Origin: Calothrix sp. NIES-2098
GTDB taxonomy: Bacteria > Cyanobacteriota > Cyanobacteriia > Cyanobacteriales > Nostocaceae
Direction of reading: 5' to 3'
Length of the DNA: 64,000 nt
Assembly: GCA_002368175.1 (NCBI GenBank)
Contig: AP018172.1
Location: forward strand, 6,141,001 to 6,205,000
Made by a program: the position numbers and the translations under genes. The stretch's first letter is position 1. Every line of letters begins with the position of its first letter. Below, in pieces: positions 44,501 to 53,572 of the stretch. Below the pieces are notes generated by a model. It saw only the letters and a program-made list of their open reading frames with translations, did no database searches and was not told where the DNA came from.

Positions 44501-45199
44501 ATGGTGCAGCAGATGCTCAGGCGGCTCATTCAGTGGTTTAAACAGTTTTTTCAACGCTTGTTTGGTGGGAAACCAACTCGCTCCCCAGTTAGGAGTGAAG
44601 TCCCGAAAGAACCACCGCCACAACTCAGCGATACAGATTTAGAATTTCTGTTCAACGAACTTTTGGAAGGAGTGCATCAAGCACGAGGACAAGCGTGGGC
44701 AGTAAAGTGGCTACATAATATTGAACACCGCATCCCAACTGAACGCTGGGTTGCGTGGTTAGGGGTATTGGGAGAAAGATTGCTGGCATCACCTACACCT
44801 AATAATGAATTAGCAACTCGGTTAGTACAGCTGGGTGAGTTAGGTGTTGGCGAAGTCGGAGACGTTGCCTACGATATTGGAATGCAATTGTTGACGCGCA
44901 ATCAAGGCGGCGAACCAATTTGGGAATATGCAGGACCGGATGCTGTTGTCACAGCACCACCCCCAGAGAATGACTTGGTAACAAGTGCAGCAGAGACAGA
45001 AGACAATCTCTCAGAGGAAGGTTATCAAACCGTTACCTTGGAACAATTGTTTGTCATGATGCAGCAGGATGAAACCTTATGCCAGCAGGTTGCCGAACAG
45101 CTGGGTATTGAGACACAAGATCCGCAAGTTATCATCCAAGCATTGATTAATCAGTATCATGCAGCAAATCAAGCAGCTACAGAACAAGCAGAATCTTGA
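44501..45199 (+). CDS. Stand-alone copy of the N-terminal domain of the adjacent TPR-CHAT protein
   Basis: A 232-residue protein. Residues 5-135 are clearly homologous to residues 1-131 of the next gene: a basic amphipathic lead (MLRRLIQWFKQFFQRLF), then DLEFLFNELLEGVHQARG, HRIPTERWVAWLGVLGERLL and QLGELGVGEVGDVAYDIG. A W-E-Y motif at Trp141 matches two in the partner. The C-terminus (about 180-226) is a separate helical patch. No enzyme motif is present, so it is probably an adaptor that associates with the CHAT protein. The start may be the ATG at 44513, which aligns with the partner's start. Confidence 0.78.
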   Translation: MVQQMLRRLIQWFKQFFQRLFGGKPTRSPVRSEVPKEPPPQLSDTDLEFLFNELLEGVHQARGQAWAVKWLHNIEHRIPTERWVAWLGVLGERLLASPTPNNELATRLVQLGELGVGEVGDVAYDIGMQLLTRNQGGEPIWEYAGPDAVVTAPPPENDLVTSAAETEDNLSEEGYQTVTLEQLFVMMQQDETLCQQVAEQLGIETQDPQVIIQALINQYHAANQAATEQAES

Positions 45200-45428
45200 C
45201 TTTCCCGTTCAAAACCAAAAGAATAGTGCCACTGTGGGAAATTCAAAATTTCAGTTGAGGTAATTTACCTAGTGCCTATTCGCTAATTCCCCTTACCCGC
45301 TTTCCAATCGGAATGTATCATTTCACAACTTTTTTATCTTTTTAGTTGTGGCTTTTTACGTAATTCACGATCTTTTTCACACAACGATGGCTACAATCTA
45401 GGTTAAACAAAATCCAAGAGTGTGACAG

Positions 45429-48400
45429 ATGCTCAGGCGTCTATTTCAGTGGCTTAAAAAGTTATTTCAGCGTCCTTTTAGCAGTCGAAAAGCCAATTCT
45501 AGAAATGCTGCAAAAGGATATGGGGTGGGGAATTCACCACCCGAACTTACTAATGCGGATTTAGAACTGTTGTTTACGCAGTTGCTAGAAGGAGTACAAC
45601 AGGCACGAGGCAGACAGTGGGCGCTGAAGTACCTGCAACGCATGGAACATCGCATTTCTGACGAGCGCTGGATAGATTGGCTGTTGAGCTTTGGTGAAAG
45701 ATTATTAACTTCCCCTGCACCTAACCATCAGTTAGCAGCGCGGATGATCCAGCTGGGTGAATTGGGGATCGGCAGAGTGGGAGACCTATCTTATGATATT
45801 GGTCTGAGCCTCCTGAAGCGCAACTCAGCGACACAATATCAAGAAATTGAGGAGCTAGATCGTCATGTGACGATGGAAAACATTAGACCAGAAAACCACT
45901 TGGTAAACTCTCCAGGGCAAGAGCTGATCCGTAACCTGGGCGATCGCTTGTGGGATTATGACGAAGAAGAGCCAGAAATCCTCCCCATACCCGAAATCAG
46001 ATCTGTTGAGGAAACATGGACAGGCAATATCGGGGAAGTTTTATGGGAGTATGAAGGAGAAGACCTGGAAATTCCCAGGCGAGCGACTCTCCTCGATCCG
46101 GGAGAAGACAATGAAATCGCCAACTTATTCGATTTATTTTCGGAACCGGAAGAGGAAGAGGAAGAGCCGGAAACTATCACCCCAGTTACTAATCTCAATC
46201 CTGTTAAAGAAGATCCCAGCCAAACTCCGCCTTCAGAAGCGACTAGCTCAACTTGCAAGGCAGAAAACATGAGCCTGACTCCCCCAGCAGAAGATGGCAA
46301 AGGAGAATTATCAGAAGCGACGACATGGGATAAATCGTTGGCGAAATTAGAGCCAAGTGTCGCCCAAGCTTTTGATGAGTTGTTGGTCAGGTTGGATCAA
46401 AGTACTTCTTTAGTCCAAGAACTGGCTTCGGAACTAGCAATTCAACGCAATAATTCGCAAATCGTTCCGCAGCAAAAAATCGATCGGGCGCAAGCTTGGT
46501 TTTATCAAGGTCTGCAACAAGCGAGAACTGGGGATTTATTAGGAGCGATCGCATCTTACGACGCAGCTATCGAACTCAAACCCCATGTTGATGAATATTG
46601 GTTCAATCGCGCTCTAGCACTATTTCATTTAGAACATTTTACTGAGGCGATCGCATCTTACGACAAAACCATAGAACTGAAACCCGATCGCTACAAAGCT
46701 TGGTATAACCGGGGGGGAATTCTTGGTGAGTTAGGACAATTTGACGAAGCAGTTATTTCTTTTGAGCAAGTCATCGCCATCAAGCCAGATTTTGCTGAAG
46801 CTTGGTCTAGCAGGGGTTTGGCACTGATGAAGTTAGGACAATTATTAGAAGCAATTGCTAGTTACGACCAAGCTTTAGTTCTGCAACCACAAGACCCAGA
46901 AAACTGGTATTACCGCGGTATAGCCTTGGGTGTGAGCGAGCAACATGAAGAGGCGATCGCATCATACGATCGAGCTTTAGCAATTGAACCCGATTATTAC
47001 GAAGTTTGGATCGATCGGGGTGTGGTGCTGTTTAATTTGGGAAGGTGGTCAGAAGCGATCGCTTCTTGGGATAAAGCACTTTCGATTCAAGCCGATTTCT
47101 ACCTAGCTTGGTACAACCGAGGTGTGGCTTTAGAAAATTTAGGACGCCGTGAAGAAGCGATTGAATCTTATCGCAAAGCTATAGCTATCAAACCCGACTT
47201 TCATTTAGCTTGGTATAACCAGGCGGTGGCGCTGTTTTATTTAGGACGCTATGCAGAAGCGATCGCCTCCTATGATAGTGCTTTACAAATTAAATTTGAT
47301 TATTGGGAAGCTTGGATTGGGAGAGGAACGGCTGCGGGTAATTTAGTTAATCCTGAAGCGCTTTCTGGCTTGTTTACTACCATCACAGCCACCAATGCAG
47401 CTCTCAAGCAAAGCGGCTATGAAGGCAAAATCGCCAGCTACGAAGCTGGTTTGAAATATGTTCGCCCAGATACTCACCCAGAAGGTTGGGGCAGATTACA
47501 TTTAGCGATCGCCAATACTCATTACGATCGAGGTAAGAAAAATTCCTCAACCCGCACTCATTGGCAAAAAGCTGTAGCTGCTTATAATCAAGCACTCTTG
47601 ACCTTGACTAGTGAAGATTTTCCGCAGTTGCATCTGGAAGTATTGCAATCTTTAATCAAAACTCTTGTGGGTTTGGGGCAAACAGCGCAAGCACAAGAAT
47701 TTTTGCAATACAGTACAAATTTAATACAACAATTGCTCAGTGAGCCTACCCGTTCTGATGAGAGTAAAAAACAGCTAGCTTTAAAATTTGCAGGCTTGAG
47801 GCAACTAGTAGTTGATTTAGCTGTAGATTATGGCGATTTAGTAGAAGCGTGGGAAATTGCCGAACAAGCTAAAAATGCTTGTTTAACTTGGCTGCTTGAT
47901 GGTTGGGAAGAAAATATTGACTCACTCAGCTATGCTGAAGTTCAGCCCCTACTTAATCCTCAAACAGCAATTGTTTACTGGCATATTAGCCCGGCTGCTT
48001 TACATACATTTATTATCAAAGATCGAGCACCTTCACCCATCCTCATATTTACACCAATGCAAGATGCAGGGGTATTTAGCTTAGGTAAAACTCCAATGCG
48101 TCTGCACGAAGTTCCTCTACCCGAAGCAGTTAGACGTTTGATTGATTTTGAAAATTGGTTAGAAGATTGGAATCAACAATACCAAGAATATTGCAGTCAT
48201 TCATCAGATAAACAAAATCAAACCAACCATTGTTGGCGCGTGGAGATGGAAGCTAGGCTATTAGAACTAAAAAATATCCTCAACATTTCCACCATTGCTC
48301 AGGAGCTTGAAGGAATTACTCAACTAATTTTAATTCCCCATCGCGACTTACAAAGGCTACCTCTCCATGCGCTGTTTGACTATTCTAATATTGGGGAATT

Positions 48401-49217
48401 GCCAAGTGAAGCAGCAAATTTTACCATTAGCTATTTGCCTAGCGTCCAAACAGGATTAACAGCAAGATCCGCAACCATAGGCGATAAAAATAATCAACTA
48501 TTCCTCAGTGTGGAAAATCCTCATAGTACAGATTATCCACCGCTAAAATTTGCCAAATTACAAGCGGAAATTGTCAGCCATATATTTCCTAATTATCACC
48601 GCATTCAGGGAACGCAAGCTAATAAAAATCACGTAGATAGTGCTTTTTTTGATGACTACAATATATTTCACTTTATCGGGCACATCATTAATAATTCTAG
48701 CGAACCGAAAAAATCAGAATTGGCTTTAGCAGGTACAAACAAGCTGACTTTAGAAGAAATATGCCAACAATCTTTAGTAAGTTATAACCTAGTTAACTTA
48801 TCAGCTTGTGAAACTATCAATGCCAACAATCACGTTGTTACTAGCGAATATGTGAGTTTGGTAAATGGTTTTCTGATGGGAGGAGTTTCTCAAGTTGTCA
48901 GTACTTTGTGGACTGTAGAATCTATTGCTAATGACTTAGTAATCATAGAGTTTTATCGACGACTACAGCCAGATAAATCAGCAGCTACTACTTTAGCTGA
49001 AGTTACCGCATGGCTGAGAGAACTAACTGCCAGTGAATTAACAAAATGGTATGAAGATTTACTAAATAATCTACATCCTGAAGATTTAAGAATTAGAACT
49101 CATGTAGCAACACAAATGTACAGAAGCAGTAAACTTCCGCCAGACCAAAAACTCTATAGTCATCCTTATTATTGGGCGGCGTTTACAATTACAGGTAGGT
49201 CAAGTGAAAGTATTTAA
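45429..49217 (+). CDS. TPR-CHAT protein (caspase-like peptidase)
   Basis: A 1262-residue multidomain protein. Residues 1-131 form the domain shared with the gene upstream. Residues 135-345 form an acidic, disordered linker with two W-[DE]-Y motifs (Trp175, Trp206). Residues 350-630 hold about eight TPRs, followed by helical repeats to about 810. Residues 830-1262 form a CHAT domain, a caspase-clan cysteine peptidase: HFIGH supplies the catalytic His (1085 by position) and LSACET the Cys (1127). TPR-CHAT proteins act as proteases in several bacterial immune and death systems. The target is unknown. Confidence 0.92.
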   Translation: MLRRLFQWLKKLFQRPFSSRKANSRNAAKGYGVGNSPPELTNADLELLFTQLLEGVQQARGRQWALKYLQRMEHRISDERWIDWLLSFGERLLTSPAPNHQLAARMIQLGELGIGRVGDLSYDIGLSLLKRNSATQYQEIEELDRHVTMENIRPENHLVNSPGQELIRNLGDRLWDYDEEEPEILPIPEIRSVEETWTGNIGEVLWEYEGEDLEIPRRATLLDPGEDNEIANLFDLFSEPEEEEEEPETITPVTNLNPVKEDPSQTPPSEATSSTCKAENMSLTPPAEDGKGELSEATTWDKSLAKLEPSVAQAFDELLVRLDQSTSLVQELASELAIQRNNSQIVPQQKIDRAQAWFYQGLQQARTGDLLGAIASYDAAIELKPHVDEYWFNRALALFHLEHFTEAIASYDKTIELKPDRYKAWYNRGGILGELGQFDEAVISFEQVIAIKPDFAEAWSSRGLALMKLGQLLEAIASYDQALVLQPQDPENWYYRGIALGVSEQHEEAIASYDRALAIEPDYYEVWIDRGVVLFNLGRWSEAIASWDKALSIQADFYLAWYNRGVALENLGRREEAIESYRKAIAIKPDFHLAWYNQAVALFYLGRYAEAIASYDSALQIKFDYWEAWIGRGTAAGNLVNPEALSGLFTTITATNAALKQSGYEGKIASYEAGLKYVRPDTHPEGWGRLHLAIANTHYDRGKKNSSTRTHWQKAVAAYNQALLTLTSEDFPQLHLEVLQSLIKTLVGLGQTAQAQEFLQYSTNLIQQLLSEPTRSDESKKQLALKFAGLRQLVVDLAVDYGDLVEAWEIAEQAKNACLTWLLDGWEENIDSLSYAEVQPLLNPQTAIVYWHISPAALHTFIIKDRAPSPILIFTPMQDAGVFSLGKTPMRLHEVPLPEAVRRLIDFENWLEDWNQQYQEYCSHSSDKQNQTNHCWRVEMEARLLELKNILNISTIAQELEGITQLILIPHRDLQRLPLHALFDYSNIGELPSEAANFTISYLPSVQTGLTARSATIGDKNNQLFLSVENPHSTDYPPLKFAKLQAEIVSHIFPNYHRIQGTQANKNHVDSAFFDDYNIFHFIGHIINNSSEPKKSELALAGTNKLTLEEICQQSLVSYNLVNLSACETINANNHVVTSEYVSLVNGFLMGGVSQVVSTLWTVESIANDLVIIEFYRRLQPDKSAATTLAEVTAWLRELTASELTKWYEDLLNNLHPEDLRIRTHVATQMYRSSKLPPDQKLYSHPYYWAAFTITGRSSESI

Positions 49218-49253
49218 TTAGTTGCCCATGCAATCTTGACAACTAACAAAACT

Positions 49254-49610
49254 ATGGAAACTAAAGCGGAAAACGAGACCAGGCTGACTTGCGAAGTAGA
49301 AATCACATTAGAGGTAATTGGTGGACGCTGGAAAGTTTTGATTATTAGAGAATTAATGGCAGGGGTAAAACGCTTTGGTGAATTGCAACGAGCCTTACCA
49401 GGAATTACGCAAAAGATGCTCACGCAGCAATTAAGAGAAATGGAGGATGATGGCATTATTCATCGCGAAGTCTATCCACAAATTCCCCCGAAAGTAGAAT
49501 ACTCACTGACACCTTTGGGAACAAGCCTACAACCAATTCTTGATGCAATGCATGAATGGGCTGTAAAACATTTTTCTGAAATTCGTCGCCATCGAGTTAA
49601 TAAAAAGTAA
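49254..49610 (+). CDS. HxlR-family transcriptional regulator
   Basis: A winged-helix regulator of the HxlR family: an early Cys (TCEVEITLEVIGGRWKVLIIREL), the helix-turn-helix block KRFGELQRALPGITQKMLTQQLREMEDDGIIHRE, and a wing ending YSLTPLGTSL. Family members respond to aldehydes or oxidants, often through that cysteine. I use the ATG at 49254 rather than the upstream TTG at 49236. The gene begins 37 bp after the TPR-CHAT gene on the same strand and may be read with it, which would make it a candidate regulator of this locus. Confidence 0.9.
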   Translation: METKAENETRLTCEVEITLEVIGGRWKVLIIRELMAGVKRFGELQRALPGITQKMLTQQLREMEDDGIIHREVYPQIPPKVEYSLTPLGTSLQPILDAMHEWAVKHFSEIRRHRVNKK

Positions 49611-49731
49611 TATTTAGTTTTAATGGAGAATGAGGAGCTTAATGACAAATTCTAACTCTAGAGAAAAGGTGTCAAAAGCTGCAAAATTTGATTCTTGTTT
49701 GTCAACACCTACTGATTGATGCCAGACTTAA

Positions 49732-49769
49732 GCAAAAAAATTCTGGTAGCGATTGGCATTTCGCTACCA
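49732..49769 (-). terminator. Rho-independent terminator of the vWA operon
   Basis: TGGTAGCG (49744-49751) pairs with CGCTACCA (49762-49769), a perfect 8-bp stem. On the minus strand it is followed by a T7 run, about 40 bp after the last gene of the operon. Confidence 0.8.
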
Positions 49770-49808
49770 ATTAGTTTTATCTATAAAAATTTTCTAATTT
49801 TAGCTTTA

Positions 49809-50207
49809 CTAACTATTTTGCAAATATTCAATCGCTGCCTCTAATTTTGAAGGATATCCTTCAGCAAATCTTTCAAACCACAGACCTTCCGGTGAGAATG
49901 GATCTAATTTAGCTAACCATTCTTTAGCCTGATTTTTTAAAGCTTCTTGCTGTTTTGCTTTGAGTTTTTCTTGACGAATTCGTTCTTGTTTTAGTTCTTG
50001 CTGACGCTTTAACTCCTCAGCCATATCTAGTTCGACAAAATCAGCTTTAACTTCATCCAATAGGCTATCTATTAAAGAGTCCGATTTTGGTGACGGTTGG
50101 GTGAATGGTTGGGCTAAATTTGGCTGCGGTTGTGGCTGTGGCTGAGGAGATTTTACTTCTTCGTATTCAGTTTTGAGTTCGGCTAACAGCTTATCAATGC
50201 TATCCAT
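49809..50207 (-). CDS. Small helical protein at the end of the vWA operon (Slr1339-like?)
   Basis: A 132-residue charged protein built of two similar helical motifs, SIDKLLAELKTEYEEV (residues 3-18) and SLIDSLLDEVKADFVELD (about 41-58), separated by a Pro-Gln repeat (PQPQPQPQP). A long Lys/Glu/Gln helix and a C-terminal patch (LDPFSPEGLWFERFAEGYPSKLEAAIEYL) follow. From memory it resembles a family named after Synechocystis Slr1339 and linked to salt stress; I cannot verify this. It follows three vWA genes on the same strand with a 36-bp gap and is probably in their operon. Confidence 0.72.
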   Translation of the reverse strand: MDSIDKLLAELKTEYEEVKSPQPQPQPQPNLAQPFTQPSPKSDSLIDSLLDEVKADFVELDMAEELKRQQELKQERIRQEKLKAKQQEALKNQAKEWLAKLDPFSPEGLWFERFAEGYPSKLEAAIEYLQNS

Positions 50208-50243
50208 TGTTTCAGTCCTGTAATGAAGATAGCTAGCGTTTTA

Positions 50244-50849
50244 TTAGTCATTAATGGCATTCAACAACACTTCTGATAGACTCATATCTTCCATATCTTC
50301 CATTGTAACTGTGTCGCAGATATCAAATTTAGCACCAGCCCCTTGAAGTTCATCATCTAGGACTTTGAGAAAGCGAGTAGCGTTAGCATCGTTACCAACT
50401 TGAATGAAGGAAATAGCTAGTTCTTCATCGCGATCCATGCGGCGGGAAGCTTCAATAATGACTTTCATTACTGCTTTGCGATCGTCTGGTTCGCCATCGG
50501 TGACAACTAAAATTGTCTCACCATTTGGCTTAGTTTTATTAGCAGCTTTGCGTTGAAAGTAATCATCGGTTGCGTGTTTTAAAACACCCGCTAAGTCAGT
50601 GGTTCCAGAAGGATCGTTTTCTCGGAAAATTTGTGCCACCTTAGCTGAGGTGACATTTTCATAACGCTTAAATTTCCCAGAAAATACATAAATAGTAATA
50701 CCGTCTGGGTCAAATTGTTCGCATTTACTAGCTAAGGCTAAGGTAGATTCCTGTGCGGCTATCCATCTGGTTCTACCACCTTTTTGATCTGGGGTAGCCA
50801 TGCTGCCACTTTTATCAATAATTAAGGTGTAATCACGATTTTCTAGCAT
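50244..50849 (-). CDS. von Willebrand A domain protein, copy 3
   Basis: A single vWA domain of about 200 residues with a complete metal-ion-dependent adhesion site: DKSGSM (DxSxS), the Thr of DPSGTTDL and the Asp of VTDGEPDD. I use the ATG at 50849 (MLENRDYTLIIDKSGSM), which has GGAGAAG about 8 bases upstream; the frame is open to 50885. No signal peptide, so it acts in the cytoplasm. vWA proteins of this kind act as metal-dependent scaffolds, often with AAA+ chaperones or in stress systems. It is one of three tandem paralogues. Confidence 0.88.
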   Translation of the reverse strand: MLENRDYTLIIDKSGSMATPDQKGGRTRWIAAQESTLALASKCEQFDPDGITIYVFSGKFKRYENVTSAKVAQIFRENDPSGTTDLAGVLKHATDDYFQRKAANKTKPNGETILVVTDGEPDDRKAVMKVIIEASRRMDRDEELAISFIQVGNDANATRFLKVLDDELQGAGAKFDICDTVTMEDMEDMSLSEVLLNAIND

Positions 50850-50888
50850 TTCTAACTTCTCCAAGTATTTAAAGCATTTTCTCAATTA

Positions 50889-51521
50889 TCAGTCAGTTAT
50901 TGCCTTAATTAATACGTCAGTAAGGCTCATATCTTCTAATTCATCTAAAGTAATGGTGTCACAAATATCAAATTTAGCGCCAACACTTTGCAAATCATCA
51001 TCTATAGCATGGAGAAACTTTGTGGCTTTGGTATCTGCACCTACTTGAATTAGAGAAATTCTTAATTCTTGAGGATTTTCCAAACGCTGAGTGGCGTTGA
51101 TAATTACTTCAAATACAGCTTGGCGATCGCCTGGCGCACCATCGGTGACAACTAAAATTACTTCTCCGGCTGGCTTGGTTTTGCCCTCGGCTTTGCGTTG
51201 AAAGTAGTGATTGATTGCGTGTTGCAGTACGCCTGCTAAGTTAGTTGTATCTCCAGGTAGATTTTCTGTAAAAATCTGCTTTATATGGGAGGAAGTAACA
51301 TTGTCGTAACGCTTAAACGCTTTAGCAAATAGATAAATAGTCAGACCATCGAGGTCAAACTCTTCACATCTACTAGCTAATGCAAATGTCGATTCTTGTA
51401 ATGCTGTCCATCTACTTCTACCATCTTTTTGATCTGTAGTCGCCATGCTGGCACTCTGGTCAATAATTAAGGTGTAGTCACGATTTTCTAGCATGGCTGA
51501 TTTTTCCGCAAACTGGCTCAT
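50889..51521 (-). CDS. von Willebrand A domain protein, copy 2
   Basis: Paralogue of both neighbours. The adhesion site is complete but varied: DQSASM instead of DKSGSM, GDTTNL, and VTDGAPGD instead of VTDGEPDD. It is the most diverged of the three, with more changes in the surface helix after the first motif. The start is either the ATG at 51521 (MSQFAEKS) or the internal one at 51494 matching its sisters (MLENRDYTLII); neither has a strong ribosome site. The C-terminal FDICDTITLDELEDMSLTDVL is shared by all three copies. Confidence 0.87.
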   Translation of the reverse strand: MSQFAEKSAMLENRDYTLIIDQSASMATTDQKDGRSRWTALQESTFALASRCEEFDLDGLTIYLFAKAFKRYDNVTSSHIKQIFTENLPGDTTNLAGVLQHAINHYFQRKAEGKTKPAGEVILVVTDGAPGDRQAVFEVIINATQRLENPQELRISLIQVGADTKATKFLHAIDDDLQSVGAKFDICDTITLDELEDMSLTDVLIKAITD

Positions 51522-51556
51522 AATTAGTTAGATAAAATTTACAGGCTTACTTACAA

Positions 51557-52162
51557 TTAGTCTGTGATGGCATTCATTAACACATCTGCAAGGCTCATTT
51601 CTTCTAAGTCGTCTAAAGTTACGGTGTCGCAGATATCAAATTTAGCGCCCACACTTTGTAACTGATCGTCTAAAGCTTTGAGAAACTTCGTTGCTTGAGG
51701 ATCTGAACCAACTTGAATAATCGAAACTGCTAATTCTTCATCCCGATCCATTTGACGGGTAGCACTAATAATTACCTCAAATACGGCTTTGCGATCGTCT
51801 GGTTCGCCATCAGTAATTACTAAAATTGTCTCGCCATTGGTTTTGGTTTTACCCGCAGCTTTGCGCTTAAAGTAATTATTGAGTGCGTCTTGCAGTACAC
51901 CTGCTAAATTGGTTGTGCCCGCAGGATCGTTTTCTTGGAATATCTGGGCGACCTTTGCTGATGTCACATCATCGTAGCGCTTAAATCTGCCGGAAAAAAC
52001 GTAGACTGTAATTCCATCAGGATCGAACTGTTCGCACTTTCTCGCCAACGCTAAAGTAGATTCTTGCGCTACGTCCCATCTACTTCTCCCACCTGCTTGG
52101 TCAGGAGTGGACATACTACCACTTTTGTCAATAATTAATGTATAGTCACGATCGCTCATCAT
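51557..52162 (-). CDS. von Willebrand A domain protein, copy 1
   Basis: First gene of the operon. The vWA adhesion site is complete (DKSGSM, GTTNL, ITDGEPDD). The frame is open to 52222, but the ATGATG at 52162 with AAAGGA six bases upstream is the better start, giving MMSDRDYTLIIDKSGSM like the paralogues. It shares the C-terminal tail FDICDTVTLDDLEEMSLADVLMNAI. Three copies in a row with high similarity point to recent tandem duplication and possibly a hetero-oligomer. Confidence 0.88.
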   Translation of the reverse strand: MMSDRDYTLIIDKSGSMSTPDQAGGRSRWDVAQESTLALARKCEQFDPDGITVYVFSGRFKRYDDVTSAKVAQIFQENDPAGTTNLAGVLQDALNNYFKRKAAGKTKTNGETILVITDGEPDDRKAVFEVIISATRQMDRDEELAVSIIQVGSDPQATKFLKALDDQLQSVGAKFDICDTVTLDDLEEMSLADVLMNAITD

Positions 52163-52222
52163 AGTATTCCTTTGATTGTTACCCTGTGGTTCTAGTCTAA
52201 CCGTTGGGTAATAGTACGACAT

Positions 52223-52581
52223 CTTTGGCAGATGCTTTGTAATAATGATTTAAGTAGTCAATTATTAAGTAGTTTATTATGCAAATATAACCGTGATTGT
52301 ACTTAATAAGTTAATATACTGGGCTTTGGCAGAGAGATTGCATAATTGAGGATGGACAAGATGCCCATCCTTCTAGTACCGCAAGGCGGAATTCAAAATT
52401 CAAAATTCAAAATTAAGACAGAGTAAGCGTTTTGTAGATTTTGAATGGTCTGTTTATTTACGCCGTGCTGTACTAGTTAAAGCCATGACAGCTAGGAACT
52501 GTTTGAGATTTGGGAAATAGCTTTAGAGACATTGCAGGCAACGTCTCTAAAATTCAATGTTGGTATAGCCTTTAAATATAG
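52223..52581. other. Intergenic region between comB and the vWA operon
   Basis: The vWA operon promoter must be at its low-coordinate end. It holds a heptamer array, TTCAAAA in three units at 52392-52412, and a hairpin after comB. The rest is AT-rich with no gene. Confidence 0.5.
52523..52550 (-). terminator. Hairpin after comB
   Basis: TTAGAGAC (52523-52530) pairs with GTCTCTAA (52543-52550), a perfect 8-bp stem about 30 bp after the comB stop; no T run. Confidence 0.45.
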
Positions 52582-53319
52582 TTAATGGTGAGATTTAAGA
52601 ACTCCGAGTTCTTGCTGTATAGGCAACACATCTAAAATATCGGTTTGAGAACAGTATTTTAGATCTTCATAGCATTCCAGGCGCAACAAACGTTTGCCGT
52701 GACTGGCGTGGTGTAAAAGTCCTAACAAATTATCTTGCCATTGCGCGTATAGCGCGATCGCACTAATCACTTCATCATTCCCAGCAATTTCCTCTGCTGA
52801 TAGTTGAGTATGTTGCAAAATACTATGGGCGATTGCACCTGCACATACTGTATCTTCTAAAGAAAAACTGCCTTCCCAACCTGAACCCACAATCCAGACA
52901 GTCTGTGGTTGCTTTTCCAAAAGAAACTTAACCACCGCAGCACGGTTGATCAAGGCTGCTGCTAGTACAGTTGGCGCGTCTTGTACCCGTTGTAAGGCGC
53001 GAGTGCCATTGGTGGTACTGATAAACAAGCGCCTTCCTTGTACCAGTTCTGGCGTGCAATCAAGGGGCGAATTACCCAAATCAAAGCCAGCTACTTTTGA
53101 TCCGCCGCGTTCTCCAGCTCGCAGTCGTTTCAGTGGGGGCCATTTGTCGCTGACTTCCATGAGTCGATCTAAGTCGCTGAACACTTGTACAGCTTCGCCC
53201 CCAGCTGCCAAAACCGTGGCCATTGTGCTAGTAGCTCGCAGAACATCGACTGCGATCGCACATTCTGGAGCTCGATCTGTTGGAGTCAATTCCGGGGTAT
53301 GGTATACGAATAGCTTCAC
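52582..53319 (-). CDS. comB: ComB-family 2-phosphosulfolactate phosphatase
   Basis: A 245-residue Mg-dependent phosphatase of the ComB family, first known from coenzyme M synthesis in methanogens (2-phosphosulfolactate to sulfolactate). Typical blocks are IAVDVLRATSTMATVLAAGGEAVQVF near the N-terminus, GGSKVAGFDLGNSPLDCT, and STTNGTRALQR. Cyanobacteria do not make coenzyme M, so the physiological substrate is open. The gene is monocistronic, followed by a hairpin. Confidence 0.92.
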   Translation of the reverse strand: MKLFVYHTPELTPTDRAPECAIAVDVLRATSTMATVLAAGGEAVQVFSDLDRLMEVSDKWPPLKRLRAGERGGSKVAGFDLGNSPLDCTPELVQGRRLFISTTNGTRALQRVQDAPTVLAAALINRAAVVKFLLEKQPQTVWIVGSGWEGSFSLEDTVCAGAIAHSILQHTQLSAEEIAGNDEVISAIALYAQWQDNLLGLLHHASHGKRLLRLECYEDLKYCSQTDILDVLPIQQELGVLKSHH

Positions 53320-53572
53320 GTTTTAGATAAGCCTGATCTAATGCTGCCGAGAAACATTTTAACCAGTTGGTGCCATATAAAGTAAGTAAGAATTCTCAAC
53401 GGTTAAGAGTGAGGATGCTCTATGATGCTCTCAAACTGACACAGAAAAACGCAGATATTGGGGATGCATAAGGCAGAGAGTGCCATCCCAACCAGGTTCA
53501 ATTCAGGAAAGTTATAGCAATTGGAAAAATCTGTAGGGGCAGGATTTCCCGCCCTTGATGACTGTGTAGTAG

